A stretch of DNA of 64,000 bases. Origin: JBAXEO01 sp963789515 (lineage in GTDB: Bacteria > Actinomycetota > Coriobacteriia > Anaerosomatales > JAAXUF01). How positions within the stretch are numbered: the first letter of the stretch is position 1; every line of letters starts with the position of its first letter. Below, in pieces: positions 1 through 8,798 of this stretch. The position numbers and the translations under genes were made by a program. Location: positions 310,001 to 374,000 of the forward strand of contig CAWBKW010000002.1 in the NCBI GenBank assembly GCA_963789515.1, given 5' to 3'. A model generated the notes under the pieces. It searched no databases. It saw only the letters and a list, made by a program, of their open reading frames with translations, and had not been told where the DNA came from.

Positions 1-13
1 GCCTCGAATCACC

Positions 14-1720
14 GTGAAAGACGCGATCTCCCAGCTTGTCACCGCGGCACTTGCCGAGTCGATCGAAGCGGGCGAACTGCCGCTTTCCGAGGTGCCCGAC
101 CCGGCGCTCGAGCGTCCGCGCGAGGCGGCGCACGGCGACTGGGCGACTTCGGTCGCGTTGCGTTCGGCCAAGGCCGCCGGCATGAATCCCCGCCAGGTCG
201 CCGAGATCATCTCGGCGAGGATCGCGGGGCATGCGGATGTCGACTCCGTCGAGATCGCGGGTCCGGGGTTCATCAACATCCGGCTGTCGCCGGCAGCGCT
301 GCAGCGGGTTCTTCGGGACGCGCGGGACGGCGGGCTCGCCTTCGGGAGAAGCGGCCTGGGTGCCGGACGCCGCGTCCAGGTCGAGTTCGTCTCGGCGAAC
401 CCGGTGGGGCCGATGCACGTCGGTCATGGAAGGTGGGCGGCGCTCGGCGACAGCATGGCGCGCGTGCTCGAACACGCCGGCTGGAGCGTGGAGCGCGAGT
501 TCTACGTCAACGACGCCGGCGTGCAGATGGACATCTTCGCCAAGTCGGTCGCCGGTCGCTATCTGGAGCTGTGCGGGCGGACCGTCACGTTCGAGCCGGA
601 GTGGTATCAGGGCTCCTACATCGCCGAGATCGCCCGCGAGATCTTCTCGGCCGAAGGTGACGTCTGGGTTGACCGCCCGGCCCAGGAACGCGAGTCGCAC
701 TTCAAGGAGACCGCGTACGTCGCGGTACTCGAGCACCTCAGGCAGGTGCTTCACGGGATGGGCGTCGACTTCGATGTCTGGTTCTCGGAGCGCACTTTGC
801 ACGAGCCGATCGCCGGCGGGCCTACGGCGATCGAGCGTGGCATAGACCGCCTTCGCGAGGCCGGCTACATCTACGAACTCGACGGCGCGCTCTGGTTCCG
901 CTCCACCGACTTCGGCGACGACAAGGACCGCGTGTTGGTCAAGGCCGACGGCGACTACACCTACTTCGCCGCTGACATCGCCTACCACAAGAACAAGTTC
1001 GATCGCGGCTTCGACCGCGTCATCAACATCTGGGGTGCGGACCATCATGGCTACGTGGCCCGCATGAAGGCCGCCGCCGCTGCGCTCGGTCACGAGGGCC
1101 AGCTCGACGTGGTCATCGGCCAGCTGGTCAATCTCTTCCGCAACGGCGAAGCGGTCCGCATGAGCAAGCGGACCGGTGAGATGGTCACGTTCGAGGAGCT
1201 GCTCGACGAAGTGGGAGCCGACGCGGCGCGCTATTGGTTCCTGCGCCGCAACACCGACCAGCCTGTCGACTTCGACATCGAGCTCGCGCGTACTCAGTCC
1301 GCCGACAACCCCGTCTTCTACGTGCAGTACGCGCACGCGCGAATCTGCTCGATCCTTCGCAAGGCGGCCGGTGATGAGGTGGCGGCACGCCACGCGAGCG
1401 TAGCGGCCCTCTCGGCGGAGTTCGTCCCGGGCGACGCCGACCTCTCCCTGCTTTCGGAGCCCGCGGAACTGTCATTGATGCGCAAACTCTCGGAGTTCTC
1501 GGAGATCGTCGAAGGCGCCGCAACCGATCTTGCGCCCTATCGACTGACGCGGTTCGCCGAAGAGCTCGCGGCGGTGTTCCACCAGTTCTACACGGTGTGC
1601 CGCGTGATGACTGAGGATCCTGCTCTGACGACCGCACGTCTGTACGCGGTCGACTCGACGCGGTCGGTGCTCGAGACCGTGCTCGCGCTCCTGGGCGTCA
1701 GCGCTCCGGAGCGGATGTAG
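14..1720 (+). CDS. argS: Arginyl-tRNA synthetase
   Basis: Class I aminoacyl-tRNA synthetase that charges tRNA-Arg with arginine in the cytoplasm. The 568-aa length is normal. Visible parts are an N-terminal Add-1 domain (about residues 1-95), the HIGH-type signature HVGH at 135-138 after the family phrase SANPVGPMHVGH, the KMSKS-type loop as RMSK at about 382-385, and a C-terminal DALR anticodon-binding domain from about 440. The start is GTG at 14. Only 13 bases precede it, so an upstream start or promoter cannot be judged. lysA follows after 52 bp on the same strand and probably shares the transcript. Confidence 0.96.
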   Translation: MKDAISQLVTAALAESIEAGELPLSEVPDPALERPREAAHGDWATSVALRSAKAAGMNPRQVAEIISARIAGHADVDSVEIAGPGFINIRLSPAALQRVLRDARDGGLAFGRSGLGAGRRVQVEFVSANPVGPMHVGHGRWAALGDSMARVLEHAGWSVEREFYVNDAGVQMDIFAKSVAGRYLELCGRTVTFEPEWYQGSYIAEIAREIFSAEGDVWVDRPAQERESHFKETAYVAVLEHLRQVLHGMGVDFDVWFSERTLHEPIAGGPTAIERGIDRLREAGYIYELDGALWFRSTDFGDDKDRVLVKADGDYTYFAADIAYHKNKFDRGFDRVINIWGADHHGYVARMKAAAAALGHEGQLDVVIGQLVNLFRNGEAVRMSKRTGEMVTFEELLDEVGADAARYWFLRRNTDQPVDFDIELARTQSADNPVFYVQYAHARICSILRKAAGDEVAARHASVAALSAEFVPGDADLSLLSEPAELSLMRKLSEFSEIVEGAATDLAPYRLTRFAEELAAVFHQFYTVCRVMTEDPALTTARLYAVDSTRSVLETVLALLGVSAPERM

Positions 1721-1772
1721 TCGAAATCGCCGGTGCCAAGCGCGCACGGCTCGATAGGAGAGGAGATCGGCC

Positions 1773-3134
1773 ATGGGTTCGCCTGCCGCATCCCGGCCCC
1801 CTGCTGCACCCGACCTCAAGACGGCGGCCGACCTTGCGCCGGTTCTACCCTCGACAGCCGAGGTCAAGGACGGGCACCTCTGGATCGGCGGCGTCGACAT
1901 GGTCGAACTCGCGCATGAGGCCGGCACCGCACTCTATGTCATGGACGAGGAGTCCGTCCGCGCGCAGCTGCGCGACTACGTGAAATGGACGACGTTTCAC
2001 TGGGCGGACGTTGACGTCGTCTATGCGGGTAAGGCGTTCATGAGCGTCGCGATGTGCCGCATCGTCGCCGAGGAGGGCTGTTGCCTCGACGTGTCGAGTG
2101 GCGGAGAGCTCGCGTTCGCCTTGCGGGCGGGATTCCCCATGGAACGCATCTACGTACACGGCAACAACAAGACGCCGGCCGAGCTCTCCGAATGTCTCGA
2201 TGCCGGAGTCGGGCGCATCGTCGTGGACAGCTTCGAGGAGATGGACCGTCTGTCGGCGATGGCCGCGGACCGCGGAGTCGCGCAGAAGATCCTGATCCGC
2301 GTCACTCCGGGCATCCACGCCGACACGCACACCTTCATCCAGACCGGCCAGGAGGACTCCAAGTTCGGCTTCGGCATGAACGAGGGACTGGCCATGAAGG
2401 CGATCAAGCGGGCGATCGAGCTGCCGGGCCTCGACTTCGAGGGACTCCACATCCACATCGGCTCGCAGATCTTCGCGCTCCACAGCTTCACGCGCGCCAT
2501 CGAGGTGATCGTGGGGTTCATCGCCCGGATCAAGGACGAGACCGGCGTGCAGGTCCGCATGCTGGACACGGGGGGCGGTCTGGGGATCGCGTACGGCATT
2601 CCCGACGAGCCGTCCACGATCAAGCAGTACGGCAAGGTCGTCGTCGACGGCATCAAGGACGAGTGTGAGAAGCACGGCCTCAGCGTGCCGCGAATGGCGG
2701 TCGAGCCCGGCAGGAGCATCGTCGCCAACGCCGGCGTGACGCTCTACACCGTCGGGTCCATCAAGGAGATCCCGAACATCCGCACCTATGTCTCGGTCGA
2801 CGGGGGGATGTCCGACAACATCCGCACCTCGCTCTACGACGCGCACTACGAGGCCCTCATCGCCGACAAGGCCGACCAGCCGCGTGAGATGGTCGCCACC
2901 GTTGCCGGCAAGCACTGCGAGAGCGGGGACATCGTGGTCAACGATGCGCCGCTCCAGCACGTCGACGTCGGGGACGTGCTCTGCGTCTGCGCGACCGGGG
3001 CGTACTGTCAGTCGATGAGCAGCAACTACAACAAGCAGGTCCGGCCCGGCGTGGTGTTCGTTCGAGACGGCCAGTGGCGCTGGGTGGTTCGCCGAGAGAC
3101 CTACGACGACCTGATGAAGTGCGAGGTCGGGTAG
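1773..3134 (+). CDS. lysA: Diaminopimelate decarboxylase
   Basis: PLP-dependent decarboxylase that converts meso-diaminopimelate to L-lysine, the last step of lysine synthesis. The 453 aa show a fold-type III alanine-racemase-like barrel. The PLP lysine is Lys87 in YAGKAF, followed by the HGNNK block, the HIHIGSQ block and the C-terminal CESGD motif with the active-site Cys at about 382. The ATG is preceded by a purine-rich GGAGAGGAG site. The first roughly 35 residues, rich in Pro and Ala, precede the conserved core and may be partly dispensable. The gene ends just before a strong hairpin that separates it from the convergent minus-strand gene. Confidence 0.96.
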   Translation: MGSPAASRPPAAPDLKTAADLAPVLPSTAEVKDGHLWIGGVDMVELAHEAGTALYVMDEESVRAQLRDYVKWTTFHWADVDVVYAGKAFMSVAMCRIVAEEGCCLDVSSGGELAFALRAGFPMERIYVHGNNKTPAELSECLDAGVGRIVVDSFEEMDRLSAMAADRGVAQKILIRVTPGIHADTHTFIQTGQEDSKFGFGMNEGLAMKAIKRAIELPGLDFEGLHIHIGSQIFALHSFTRAIEVIVGFIARIKDETGVQVRMLDTGGGLGIAYGIPDEPSTIKQYGKVVVDGIKDECEKHGLSVPRMAVEPGRSIVANAGVTLYTVGSIKEIPNIRTYVSVDGGMSDNIRTSLYDAHYEALIADKADQPREMVATVAGKHCESGDIVVNDAPLQHVDVGDVLCVCATGAYCQSMSSNYNKQVRPGVVFVRDGQWRWVVRRETYDDLMKCEVG

Positions 3135-3170
3135 GCGCACCGGGCGCTTGCTCCACCTGACAGAGAAGAG

Positions 3171-3202
3171 AAGCAGGGCGCCCCATCGGGAGCGCCCTGC
3201 TT
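3171..3202. terminator. Bidirectional terminator hairpin between lysA and the minus-strand CxxCH gene
   Basis: Arms AAGCAGGGCGC and GCGCCCTGCTT form a perfect 11-bp stem around a short loop that itself has a CCC/GGG pairing. It lies between two convergent genes and the arms end in A/T on both sides, so it can serve both strands. Confidence 0.8.
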
Positions 3203-3230
3203 GGTTGCGTGCGGTGGACCGCTGGTCGGT

Positions 3231-4658
3231 CTAGTCGTCGTCGTGATCGTCACTCTGCGGTGACGAGGGTGCCGAGACCACGATCGTCCGAGCGCGGAAC
3301 TTGACGTGCTTGTTGCCCGTGACCGTGAGTGTGTACGTGCCGACCGGGACGCTGGCGAACGAGACGTTGCCTTCGCCGTCCAGTTTGGCGGTGAACTTCG
3401 CACCCGTGACCTGATTGGTGAGGGTCGCAGTCAGGCGCGAGGTGTAGCGATGCTTCACGTCGAGATGCATCTTCACCGGGTAGCCGGCGGGACTCGGCAC
3501 GACGACGGGGACCGTGTAGACGATCGTCGAGGCCGCGTAGGCGCTCGGGCCGCCGCTGTTGGTGGCGCGCAGCTTGAAGGCGGTGTTGCCGACGGCCAGC
3601 CCGGTCAGGGACACCGAGGTGCCCGTGGTGCTGGTGACGGCGCCGGTGCCGACCTGGTAGTCATAACCGGTGGCGCCGCTCACAGCGGTCCACGCGATCG
3701 TGACGTTGCCGGTCGTGGTGTTGTAGGTCGCGTTGAGCACCGGGGCCGCGGGTGCGGCCGGCACGACGACGGGGACCGTGTAGACGATCGTCGAGGCCGC
3801 GTAGGCGCTCGGGCCGCCGCTGTTGGTGGCGCGCAGCTTGAAGGCGGTGTTGCCGACGGCCAGCCCGGTCAGGGACACCGAGGTGCCCGTGGTGCTGGTG
3901 ACGGCGCCGGTGCCGACCTGGTAGTCATAACCGGTGGCGCCGCTCACAGCGGTCCACGCGATCGTGACGTTGCCGGTCGTGGTGTTGTAGGTCGCGTTGA
4001 GCACCGGGGCCGCGGGTGCGGCCGGCACGACGACGGGGACCGTGTAGACGATCGTCGAGGCCGCGTAGGCGCTCGGGCCGCCGCTGTTGGTGGCGCGCAG
4101 CTTGAAGGCGGTGTTGCCGACGGCCAGCCCGGTCAGGGACACCGAGGTGCCCGTGGTGCTGGTGACGGCGCCGGTGCCGACCTGGTAGTCATAACCGGTG
4201 GCGCCGCTCACAGCGGTCCACGCGATCGTGACGTTGCCGGTCGTGGTGTTGTAGGTCGCGTTGAGCACCGGGGCCGCGGGTGCGGCCGGCACGACGACGG
4301 GGGCTGCAACGGTGAACGACGTGCTTCCGAGTCCGTCACCGGTGGTCGGCCCGGTGACCGCGTAGACCGCGTAGGTCTTGCCGACGGTTGCGGAGAATGC
4401 ACCGCTGGCACCCAGTGCGGCGACCTTCGTCGCGCCGTCGAACACCGCGATCGCGTCGGCCGATGGAGCGTTGAGCTGATACGACACCGTCGTGCCGCTC
4501 GCGGCTCCGGCAGTCGCAGTCACGGGGACATTCACGCCGCCGTGGCAACCGGTACATGCGGTCGTCTTGGTCGGAAAAGCCTGCGCTACCGTCGCGAATG
4601 CGGCCATGAGGCCGAACAGCGCGACTGCAGCGACAGGAACCATGAACCTTCTTTTCAT
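3231..4658 (-). CDS. Secreted CxxCH protein with three identical fibronectin-III-like repeats
   Basis: A 475-aa exported protein. The signal peptide ends at about residue 28 (AQA-F). It is followed at once by a single c-type haem motif, CTGCH, and a short beta-domain shared with the paralogue at 4883-6233. Then come three 88-aa beta-sandwich (FN3-like) repeats that look identical, a carboxypeptidase-regulatory-like domain (about 400-460) and an acidic SDDHDDD tail. The start ATG at 4658 has GGAGGTG six bases upstream. A covalently bound haem would need cytochrome c maturation outside the membrane; this is inferred from one motif only. Function is unknown: an electron-transfer or adhesin-like surface role are both possible. 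Confidence 0.8.
   Translation of the reverse strand: MKRRFMVPVAAVALFGLMAAFATVAQAFPTKTTACTGCHGGVNVPVTATAGAASGTTVSYQLNAPSADAIAVFDGATKVAALGASGAFSATVGKTYAVYAVTGPTTGDGLGSTSFTVAAPVVVPAAPAAPVLNATYNTTTGNVTIAWTAVSGATGYDYQVGTGAVTSTTGTSVSLTGLAVGNTAFKLRATNSGGPSAYAASTIVYTVPVVVPAAPAAPVLNATYNTTTGNVTIAWTAVSGATGYDYQVGTGAVTSTTGTSVSLTGLAVGNTAFKLRATNSGGPSAYAASTIVYTVPVVVPAAPAAPVLNATYNTTTGNVTIAWTAVSGATGYDYQVGTGAVTSTTGTSVSLTGLAVGNTAFKLRATNSGGPSAYAASTIVYTVPVVVPSPAGYPVKMHLDVKHRYTSRLTATLTNQVTGAKFTAKLDGEGNVSFASVPVGTYTLTVTGNKHVKFRARTIVVSAPSSPQSDDHDDD
3501..4292. repeat. Three tandem copies of a 264-bp unit encoding FN3-like modules
   Basis: Copies begin at 3501, 3765 and 4029. Each is 264 bp (88 codons, in frame) and appears identical base for base in the stretches compared. 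Perfect identity points to recent expansion or homogenisation, and also to a place where an assembly could have the wrong copy number. Confidence 0.9.
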
Positions 4659-4762
4659 GCAGCACCTCCGAGAGTGCGTCGTGGCGGGCTCCGCTTGGGG
4701 CTGGGTGTCGATCCGCCCGCCGTTTGTCTATCCCAGCATCGGCATCGGACGTGAGTGCATGG

Positions 4763-4787
4763 TGAGACGGACCTGAGCGTTCTCTCA
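4763..4787 (-). promoter_or_regulatory. Conserved 25-bp element, 105 bp upstream of the CxxCH gene
   Basis: On the + strand it reads TGAGACG-N3-CTGAG-N-GT-N2-TCTCA, and it matches the element at 6338-6362 in 19 of 25 positions. TGAG recurs with an 11-bp period and the ends form a TGAGA/TCTCA dyad. Both elements lie exactly 105 bp before the start codons of two paralogous genes, which suggests a shared activator or repressor site. The 11-bp direct repeats would fit an OmpR-type response regulator (inference). Confidence 0.6.
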
Positions 4788-4827
4788 TCGGTCCGCGAGG
4801 CAGTGTCTGAACAGTGGCAGGAAGCGA

Positions 4828-4857
4828 AGCACGGGCGCCCCATGAGGGCGCCCGTGC
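4828..4857 (-). terminator. Terminator hairpin downstream of the second CxxCH gene
   Basis: The arms AGCACGGGCGCC and GGCGCCCGTGCT form a 12-bp stem with a short loop, starting 26 bp after the stop codon of the minus-strand gene at 4883. It separates that gene from the promoter region of the next minus-strand gene. Confidence 0.75.
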
Positions 4858-4882
4858 TCCTTGCCGAATCTGTCAACGCGGA

Positions 4883-6233
4883 CTACGGGGCGAGGTAGTA
4901 AGCCACACCGTCAAGCGAGTACGTTGCCGAGAGGTGCGCGAGAACACTGGCCTTCTCGGCCTCGGAAGCCGTGTAGAAGTGGCTGCCGTTGCTCTTGTTG
5001 TAGAAGCGGTAGACGGTGGTGGCTCCGGCCACCTTGGTCGTGGAGACGTTGTACGCAGGACCGTCGTAGACGTAGTCGTCCGACATGGTTGCGATGATGT
5101 TGGCCTTCTCGGACTCCGACGCGGTGTAGAAGTGGCTGCCGTTCTCCTTGTTGTAGAAGCGGTACAGCGGCGTGTTGTTGTCGGGGTTGAGGGTGTTGAC
5201 CGTGAAAGCAACACCGTCCAGCGAGTACGCAGCGGACAACTTGGCGATCAGGGTGTCCCGCTCGACCGCGGAGGCCGTGTAGAAGTGGCTGCCGCTCCGC
5301 TTGTTGTAGAAGCGATAGACGGGCGTGGGAGGAGTGGAGGGTACGGTCACCTCGAATGAGGCGGTCTTGTGCGGGGTCTCGATATTGCCGGCCACGTCAG
5401 CCGACCAGAACTCGATGGTGTGCGACGCCGACGGTGGTCACGGCGATCGATGTGCCGGAGACCTGGGCGGCTCCATCGAGCCTGTAGTAGGTCGCAGCCA
5501 CGCCCGAGCCGCCGGCGTTGTCCGTGGCTGTCAGGCGAACTGTGGCGGAGTTGTAGTAGTTGGCGACAGCGTTAGACGTCGTCGTCGGCGCGGTCGTATC
5601 GGGGACCGGGGCTGTGATCGTGAAGGCGGCGGTCTTGTGCGGTTCGATGTTGCCCTTCACGTCCACGGACCAGAACTCGAGCGTGTGCGCTCCGACCGTG
5701 GTCACGTTGATCGACGTGCCCGAGACCTGGGCGGCTCCATCGAGCCTGTAGTAGGTCGCAGCCACGCCCGAGCCGCCGGCGTTGTCCGTGGCGGTGAGCT
5801 TGATGGCCGCGGTCGAGACGTAGGTGGCCTTGGCATTGGAGACCGTTGCGGGAGCGGTCGTGTCAGCGACGGGTGCCACCGGCGAGACACTGGTCTGTCC
5901 CACGCCGTCAGATGTTCCAGGCCCGGTCACTCCGAAGACGTTGTACGTCTTGCCGGGGGCCACGGAGAACTGAGCGCTGTTGGCCGAGAAGGCGATGACC
6001 TTCGTCGCGCCGTCGAACACGGCGATAGCGCTCGCCGTAGGTGCGCTTACGTTGTAGATGGCGAGCGAGGGGGTCACCGAGACGAGGGTGGCTGCGACCG
6101 GAACGTTGGGGCCGCTGTGACACCCGCTACACGGCGTCGTTCTGGTCGGGAATGCCAGTGCGGTCGACGCGAATGCGGTCATGAGACCGAACAGCGCCAG
6201 TACTGCTATCGGTAGTGCGAGACGTTTCTTCAT
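4883..6233 (-). CDS. Secreted CxxCH protein with OmpL47-like and DUF5648 repeats (one frame break)
   Basis: Exported protein of about 449 aa and paralogue of the gene at 3231-4658. It has a signal peptide (ALA-F), then CSGCH, the same short beta-domain (SAIAVFDGATKV, TYNVFGVTGP), two DTTAP-led OmpL47-like beta repeats with NAGGSGVAATYYRLDG, and three C-terminal DUF5648 repeats built on YRFYNK-GSHFYTAS. The frame breaks at 5423-5424, where the coding strand reads GT[C/G]CAC: both alternative wobble bases of a valine codon are present. With one removed, the second OmpL47 repeat reads through to HTIEFWSADVAGN. Start ATG 6233 has GGAGGTG upstream. The role is probably at the cell surface; substrate or partner is unknown. 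Confidence 0.78.
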
Positions 6234-6337
6234 CAAAGTGGAGCACCTCCAGGGTTGCTTCCGTGTTCGGTGTACGCGCATCGATGCGGGTCACCAGGGG
6301 GTCGGTGCGACTCTGAGGGCTCGGCGTTATGCGACGA

Positions 6338-6362
6338 TGAGACGCTTCTGAGGGTGTTCTCA
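6338..6362 (-). promoter_or_regulatory. Conserved 25-bp element, 105 bp upstream of the second CxxCH gene
   Basis: Second copy of the element at 4763-4787: TGAGACG-N3-CTGAG-N-GT-N2-TCTCA on the + strand, at the same distance from the ATG. The rest of the two leaders is not alike, so the element itself is what is conserved. Confidence 0.6.
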
Positions 6363-6397
6363 TAGGGCCGCCACCATGGTGTCTTGGCTGGCTCGGC

Positions 6398-6403
6398 TAC
6401 AAT
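6398..6403 (+). promoter_or_regulatory. Candidate -10 box for hom
   Basis: TACAAT stands 54 bp before the hom ATG in the divergent intergenic region. No convincing -35 hexamer is present at 16-18 bp. Confidence 0.35.
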
Positions 6404-6456
6404 AGGCACCGCATCGCACGGGCCTGTGCGGCATCAATCGATCTCGGAGGGTACTC

Positions 6457-7743
6457 ATGCGCACTGTGAGAGTCGGGCTCATCGGACTCGGCACCGTCGG
6501 ATCCGGCGTGATCGAGATCCTGCACCGTCATAGGGACGACTTCCGGAGTCGCGCCGGCGTCGACATCGAGCTCGCGGTGTTCGCGGACCGCAACACGCAG
6601 CGTTTCACCGACCTCGGTCTGCCGCCCGAGCAGTGCGTCCCCGATGCCCAGGCGGTCATCGACGACCCCTCGATCGACATCGTCATCGAGCTCATCGGTG
6701 GGACCGGGGTGGCTCGGGAGGTCGTGCTGGCCGCCTTGAACGCGGGCAAGAGTGTCGTCACCGCCAACAAGGCGCTTCTCGCGAGCCACGGCGAGGAAGT
6801 CATGCAGGCTGCAGAGGCCAACGGCGTCGACGTTCTGTTCGAGGCGAGCGTCGGTGGGGGCATCCCGATCATCGCCCCGCTCAAGCACTCCCTGACCAGC
6901 AACGAGGTTCAGACGGTCATGGGAATCGTGAACGGGACCACCAACTACATGCTCACGCGCATGGCGTCTGACGGCCTGGACTACGACACCGCTTTGACCG
7001 AAGCGCAGGCCAAGGGCTTCGCCGAGGCCGATCCGACGGCCGATGTGGATGGTCTGGACGCCGCCGCCAAGATCGCGATCCTGTGTTCCATCGCATTCAA
7101 CAGCCGCGTGGTCATGAGCCAGGTGCCGGCCGAAGGTATCCGAGGAATCGCCTCCGACGACATCGCCTATGCCGCCGAGATGGGCTACACCATCAAGCTG
7201 CTCGCGATCGGCCGCCGCACTCCCGAGGGTGTCGACGTGCGCGTGCATCCGACGATGATCCCCAACGCTCACCCGCTTGCGAGCGTCAACGGCGTCTACA
7301 ACGCGATCTACGTGGTCGGCGACGCGGTGGGCGAGACGATGTTCTTCGGCGAAGGCGCGGGTTCGCTTCCGGCGGCCTCGGCGGTGGTCGGCGATCTCAT
7401 CGAGGAGGCACGCCGCATACAGACCGGGTGCGCGCCGCTCGTGGGCTGTACCTGCACCGAGACGCTCCCCGTGCGTGATATCGCCGATCTCGAGACCGAG
7501 TACTACGTGCGCCTCGCCGTTGCCGACCAGCCCGGCGTACTTGCAGCGGTCGCCACCGTGTTCGGTGAACACGGGGTGTCTATCGGGTCCGTCATTCAGA
7601 AGCGCGCGGAGGGTGGCGTCGCCCAGATCGTCTACGTGACCCACCTTGCGCGCGAGGCCGATGTGCGTTCGGCGCTCACTGAGATCGAGTCGCTTGATGT
7701 CGTGACCAGCGTCGCGGCGGTCATCCGCGTCGAGGAACTCTGA
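6457..7743 (+). CDS. hom: Homoserine dehydrogenase
   Basis: NAD(P)-dependent reduction of aspartate semialdehyde to homoserine, the branch point to threonine and methionine. The 428 aa contain the Rossmann motif GLGTVG (residues 10-15), the catalytic block with NGTTNYMLTRM and KGFAEADPTADVDG, and a C-terminal ACT domain (about 350-428, DQPGVLAAVATVFGEHGVSI) that normally binds threonine for feedback control. GGAGGG precedes the ATG. It is followed after 3 bp by thrB; thrC is not in this window. Confidence 0.96.
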   Translation: MRTVRVGLIGLGTVGSGVIEILHRHRDDFRSRAGVDIELAVFADRNTQRFTDLGLPPEQCVPDAQAVIDDPSIDIVIELIGGTGVAREVVLAALNAGKSVVTANKALLASHGEEVMQAAEANGVDVLFEASVGGGIPIIAPLKHSLTSNEVQTVMGIVNGTTNYMLTRMASDGLDYDTALTEAQAKGFAEADPTADVDGLDAAAKIAILCSIAFNSRVVMSQVPAEGIRGIASDDIAYAAEMGYTIKLLAIGRRTPEGVDVRVHPTMIPNAHPLASVNGVYNAIYVVGDAVGETMFFGEGAGSLPAASAVVGDLIEEARRIQTGCAPLVGCTCTETLPVRDIADLETEYYVRLAVADQPGVLAAVATVFGEHGVSIGSVIQKRAEGGVAQIVYVTHLAREADVRSALTEIESLDVVTSVAAVIRVEEL

Positions 7744-7746
7744 CGC

Positions 7747-8664
7747 ATGGGAGCCGGCGTATCCGTACCCGCTACCTCGGCCAACCTCGGCCCGGGATTC
7801 GACTCCTTCGGTTTGGCGCTCGACCTCCACAACGAGTTCGAAGCCGAGCTGGCCGACAGCTGGGTAGTCGAGGTTGATGGGGAAGGCTCCGGCGTTCTGG
7901 CGACCGACGGGCGCAATCAGGTCGCTCGCGCCATGAGGCTCGCGTTCGAGGAAGTCGGTCGCCCCGAGATGGCGGCGCACATCAGGTGTGTCAACGCCAT
8001 TCCGCTTGGCAACGGTCTCGGATCGTCCTCCTCGGCCATCGTCGGGGGTCTCATGCTGGGGTTCCGGCTGCTCGGCGAGGACCCCTCGAACGATCGGATC
8101 CTGGAACTGGCAGCCGGTATGGAGGGGCATCCCGACAACGCCGCTGCAGCTATCCTGGGCGGGTTCACCGTCTGCTGGACCGACGCCGGAAGGCCGAGGA
8201 CCGCCCGTTTCGAGCCGGCACGCGGATTGGCGGCCGTCGTAGTCGTGGCGACTGGTGAGCTGGCGACCTCGAAGGCGCGGGCGATGTTGCCTCAGGCGGT
8301 GCCCCATGCGGACGCCGCGTTCAACGTCGCCCACGCGGGGCTGCTCGCCGCCTCGATCGCGACCGGCCGGCCGGAGCTTCTGGGGGCGGCGCTCGCCGAC
8401 CGGCTGCATGAGCCCTACCGGGCGTCGGCGGTCGCCGACCTGAGGGCCGTTCACGACATCCTGCGCAGCGCCGGCGCCGCCGGTGTGGCACTGTCCGGTG
8501 CCGGGCCCACACTCATCGGGCTGGTCGCTGCTGACACGGACGAGGCCGCGCATGCCCTCGCGATCGAGGTCGCCGAGCGCGCGGCCGACGGTGTTCGCGA
8601 GCTGCCTACGCGGCGTGCACCGCAGGCGGTCCGCATCGACAGGCAGGGCGCCCGGCTCCTCTAG
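7747..8664 (+). CDS. thrB: Homoserine kinase
   Basis: GHMP-family kinase that phosphorylates L-homoserine with ATP in threonine synthesis. The 305 aa begin with the family N-terminus VPATSANLGPGFDSFG and carry the ATP-binding loop PLGNGLGSSSSA (86-97), EGHPDNAAAAI and a C-terminal SGAGPTLIGL glycine block. It starts 3 bp after hom, so translational coupling is likely. The downstream gap to sppA contains a palindromic CCCGGGCCCGGG and a possible new promoter. Confidence 0.95.
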   Translation: MGAGVSVPATSANLGPGFDSFGLALDLHNEFEAELADSWVVEVDGEGSGVLATDGRNQVARAMRLAFEEVGRPEMAAHIRCVNAIPLGNGLGSSSSAIVGGLMLGFRLLGEDPSNDRILELAAGMEGHPDNAAAAILGGFTVCWTDAGRPRTARFEPARGLAAVVVVATGELATSKARAMLPQAVPHADAAFNVAHAGLLAASIATGRPELLGAALADRLHEPYRASAVADLRAVHDILRSAGAAGVALSGAGPTLIGLVAADTDEAAHALAIEVAERAADGVRELPTRRAPQAVRIDRQGARLL

Positions 8665-8709
8665 CCCCGGGCCCGGGTGGTCGCCGGCATCGGACTGCCC
8701 CGTGTTCAG

Positions 8710-8757
8710 TTGACCGACTCGGGCTCGCGAGGGGAAGATACCTCTCAATCCCTCGCG
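8710..8757 (+). promoter_or_regulatory. Candidate promoter and overlapping inverted repeat before sppA
   Basis: TTGACC (8710-8715) and AAGATA (8735-8740) are spaced 19 bp apart. CGCGAGGG (8726-8733) and CCCTCGCG (8750-8757) can pair around the presumed -10 region. The spacing is not ideal and the assignment is tentative. Confidence 0.3.
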
Positions 8758-8798
8758 TTCCGCGTTCCCGCACCCCACCCTCAAGCTCGGAGGCACAC

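Noticed and set aside
3501..4292. CRISPR array or satellite
   Set aside because: The 264-bp unit is an in-frame coding module without spacers.
3306..4754. 482-codon plus-strand frame opposite the FN3 repeats
   Set aside because: It is the mirror of the repeat gene (Gly/Arg/Asp repeats). The minus-strand reading has signal peptide, CxxCH and beta-domain, so it is the real one.
4659..4882. c-di-GMP riboswitch in the leaders of the CxxCH genes
   Set aside because: I looked for the conserved GEMM words around a GACAAACGG segment but the rest of the motif is missing, and the two leaders do not share it.
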